Shown here: piece by piece, positions 5,957 to 6,249 of the stretch
Position numbering within the stretch: the stretch's first letter is position 1
How the letters are laid out: each line of letters begins with the position of its first letter
Source of the DNA: Candidatus Nomurabacteria bacterium
GTDB taxonomy: Bacteria; Patescibacteriota; Saccharimonadia; Saccharimonadales; Saccharimonadaceae
NCBI GenBank assembly: GCA_031262565.1
Contig: JAISHL010000038.1
Coordinates: 1-6,249, forward strand
Length of the DNA stretch: 6,249 nt
Direction of reading: 5' to 3'
Notes under the pieces: model-generated
Told to the model about the DNA's origin: nothing
The model's database searches: none
The model's input: the letters and a program-made list of their open reading frames with translations, nothing else
Translations under genes and position numbers: made by a program

Positions 5957-6249
5957 GGCGCTCCTACTGTGATCATTAAAACTATGCCGACGACGGGCAA
6001 TAATATAATTGTTGGCCAGAGAATCAGTCGAATTAAACTGATAATCAAAACTAGAAGAAGCGTGATTGTGCCAAGAATAATCATAATTGTTCGCACAAAT
6101 CCGCCGATTGCTCGCGAAAATAGACGGTCGATAAAAGCGCGAAAACTTGAACTGATGTCACTACCTGTTGCGTCTGCTGAAATTTGGTGAAACGGCGAAA
6201 ACAGCGTGCGGAGAAGTAACGGAATTGACAACCAGTCGCTAATTCTGGT
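5941..6249 (-). CDS. Membrane protein, C-terminal fragment
   Basis: The frame is open through the right edge of the window, so this is the last 102 residues of a longer protein. A TTG codon at 6229-6231 is probably internal rather than the start. The visible part begins with a soluble or amphipathic stretch containing LLLRTLFSPFHQIS (about 11-24), then FRAFIDRLFSR, then two strongly hydrophobic segments (about 47-73 and 75-96) and a short tail ending PWNLV. I associate the LRTLFSPF motif with small multi-pass membrane proteins of CPR bacteria; this is recollection, not a search result, and no function is known to me. The gene ends inside the Clp-like gene (TAG at 5941-5943, 16-bp overlap), so the two are probably made together and may interact in the membrane. 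Confidence 0.85.
   Translation of the reverse strand, partial: TRISDWLSIPLLLRTLFSPFHQISADATGSDISSSFRAFIDRLFSRAIGGFVRTIMIILGTITLLLVLIISLIRLILWPTIILLPVVGIVLMITVGAPWNLV
5961..5965 (-). promoter_or_regulatory. Shine-Dalgarno of the Clp-like gene
   Basis: AGGAG on the minus strand ends four bases before the ATG at 5956-5954. It lies within the 3' end of the upstream membrane-protein gene and supports both the chosen start and translational coupling. Confidence 0.75.

Noticed and set aside
3875..6190. Plus-strand open frames opposite the Clp-like and membrane-protein genes (3875-4066, 4959-5162, 5053-5343, 5969-6190)
   Set aside because: They are antisense to conserved AAA+ or membrane-protein coding sequence and have no start signals. 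The 5969-6190 frame is simply the complement of hydrophobic codons.
6229..6231. TTG as start of the right-edge membrane protein
   Set aside because: The frame stays open to the window edge, and no ribosome-binding site precedes the TTG; it is more likely an internal leucine codon.
1..6249. Recoded TGA (Gracilibacteria-type code)
   Set aside because: No gene here ends in TGA, which raised the question, but the long conserved frames contain no internal TGA and use normal glycine codons, so the standard code fits.

Overview
The window looks like a piece of a Candidatus Saccharibacteria (TM7) or closely related Patescibacteria/CPR genome, probably a short metagenomic contig, since both ends cut through genes. 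This placement is inference. It rests on a DnaG primase whose N-terminal zinc ribbon has lost all its metal ligands, a Clp-type AAA+ ATPase with a membrane hairpin in place of a soluble N-terminus, and an adjacent small membrane protein with an LLLRTLFSPF motif that I associate with CPR genomes. All reading frames run without internal TGA, so the standard bacterial code fits. The DNA is moderately AT-rich and very tightly packed.

Layout: (1) Positions 1-1181, minus strand: dnaG, reading off the left edge, with apparent frame damage in the last ~90 bases of the window. (2) Positions 1182-1226: a 45-bp divergent promoter region. It serves dnaG leftward and a PEP-synthase-like phosphotransferase rightward; both genes have an extended -10 box (TGGTAWAAT) exactly 6 bases before the ATG and no Shine-Dalgarno, so both transcripts are predicted to be leaderless. 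(3) Positions 1227-3140, plus strand: a 637-residue enzyme with an N-terminal ATP-grasp (PPDK_N) module, an unrecognised ~300-residue middle and a C-terminal phosphohistidine swivelling domain, without the PEP/pyruvate barrel. (4) Positions 3141-3565: a promoter with a perfect TTGACA, a good Shine-Dalgarno and a 116-residue cysteine-containing protein of unknown function. (5) Positions 3554-5956, minus strand: a membrane-anchored ClpC/ClpB-like double AAA+ protein, overlapping the 116-residue gene tail-to-tail by 12 bp. (6) Positions 5941-6249, minus strand: the C-terminal end of a membrane protein gene overlapping the Clp start by 16 bp.

The last two genes form a translationally coupled pair and plausibly make a membrane complex. 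The Clp-like protein is the most interesting item. Its first ATPase module has lost the Walker B acids, neither module shows the usual pore-loop tyrosine, and no ClpP-docking tripeptide is visible, whereas the second ATPase module keeps its catalytic motifs. It therefore looks like an ATP-driven membrane-bound remodelling machine rather than a normal protease unfoldase. The other genes show no obvious functional link to it. No tRNA, rRNA, mobile element or CRISPR array was seen, and no intergenic stretch exceeds 75 bp.
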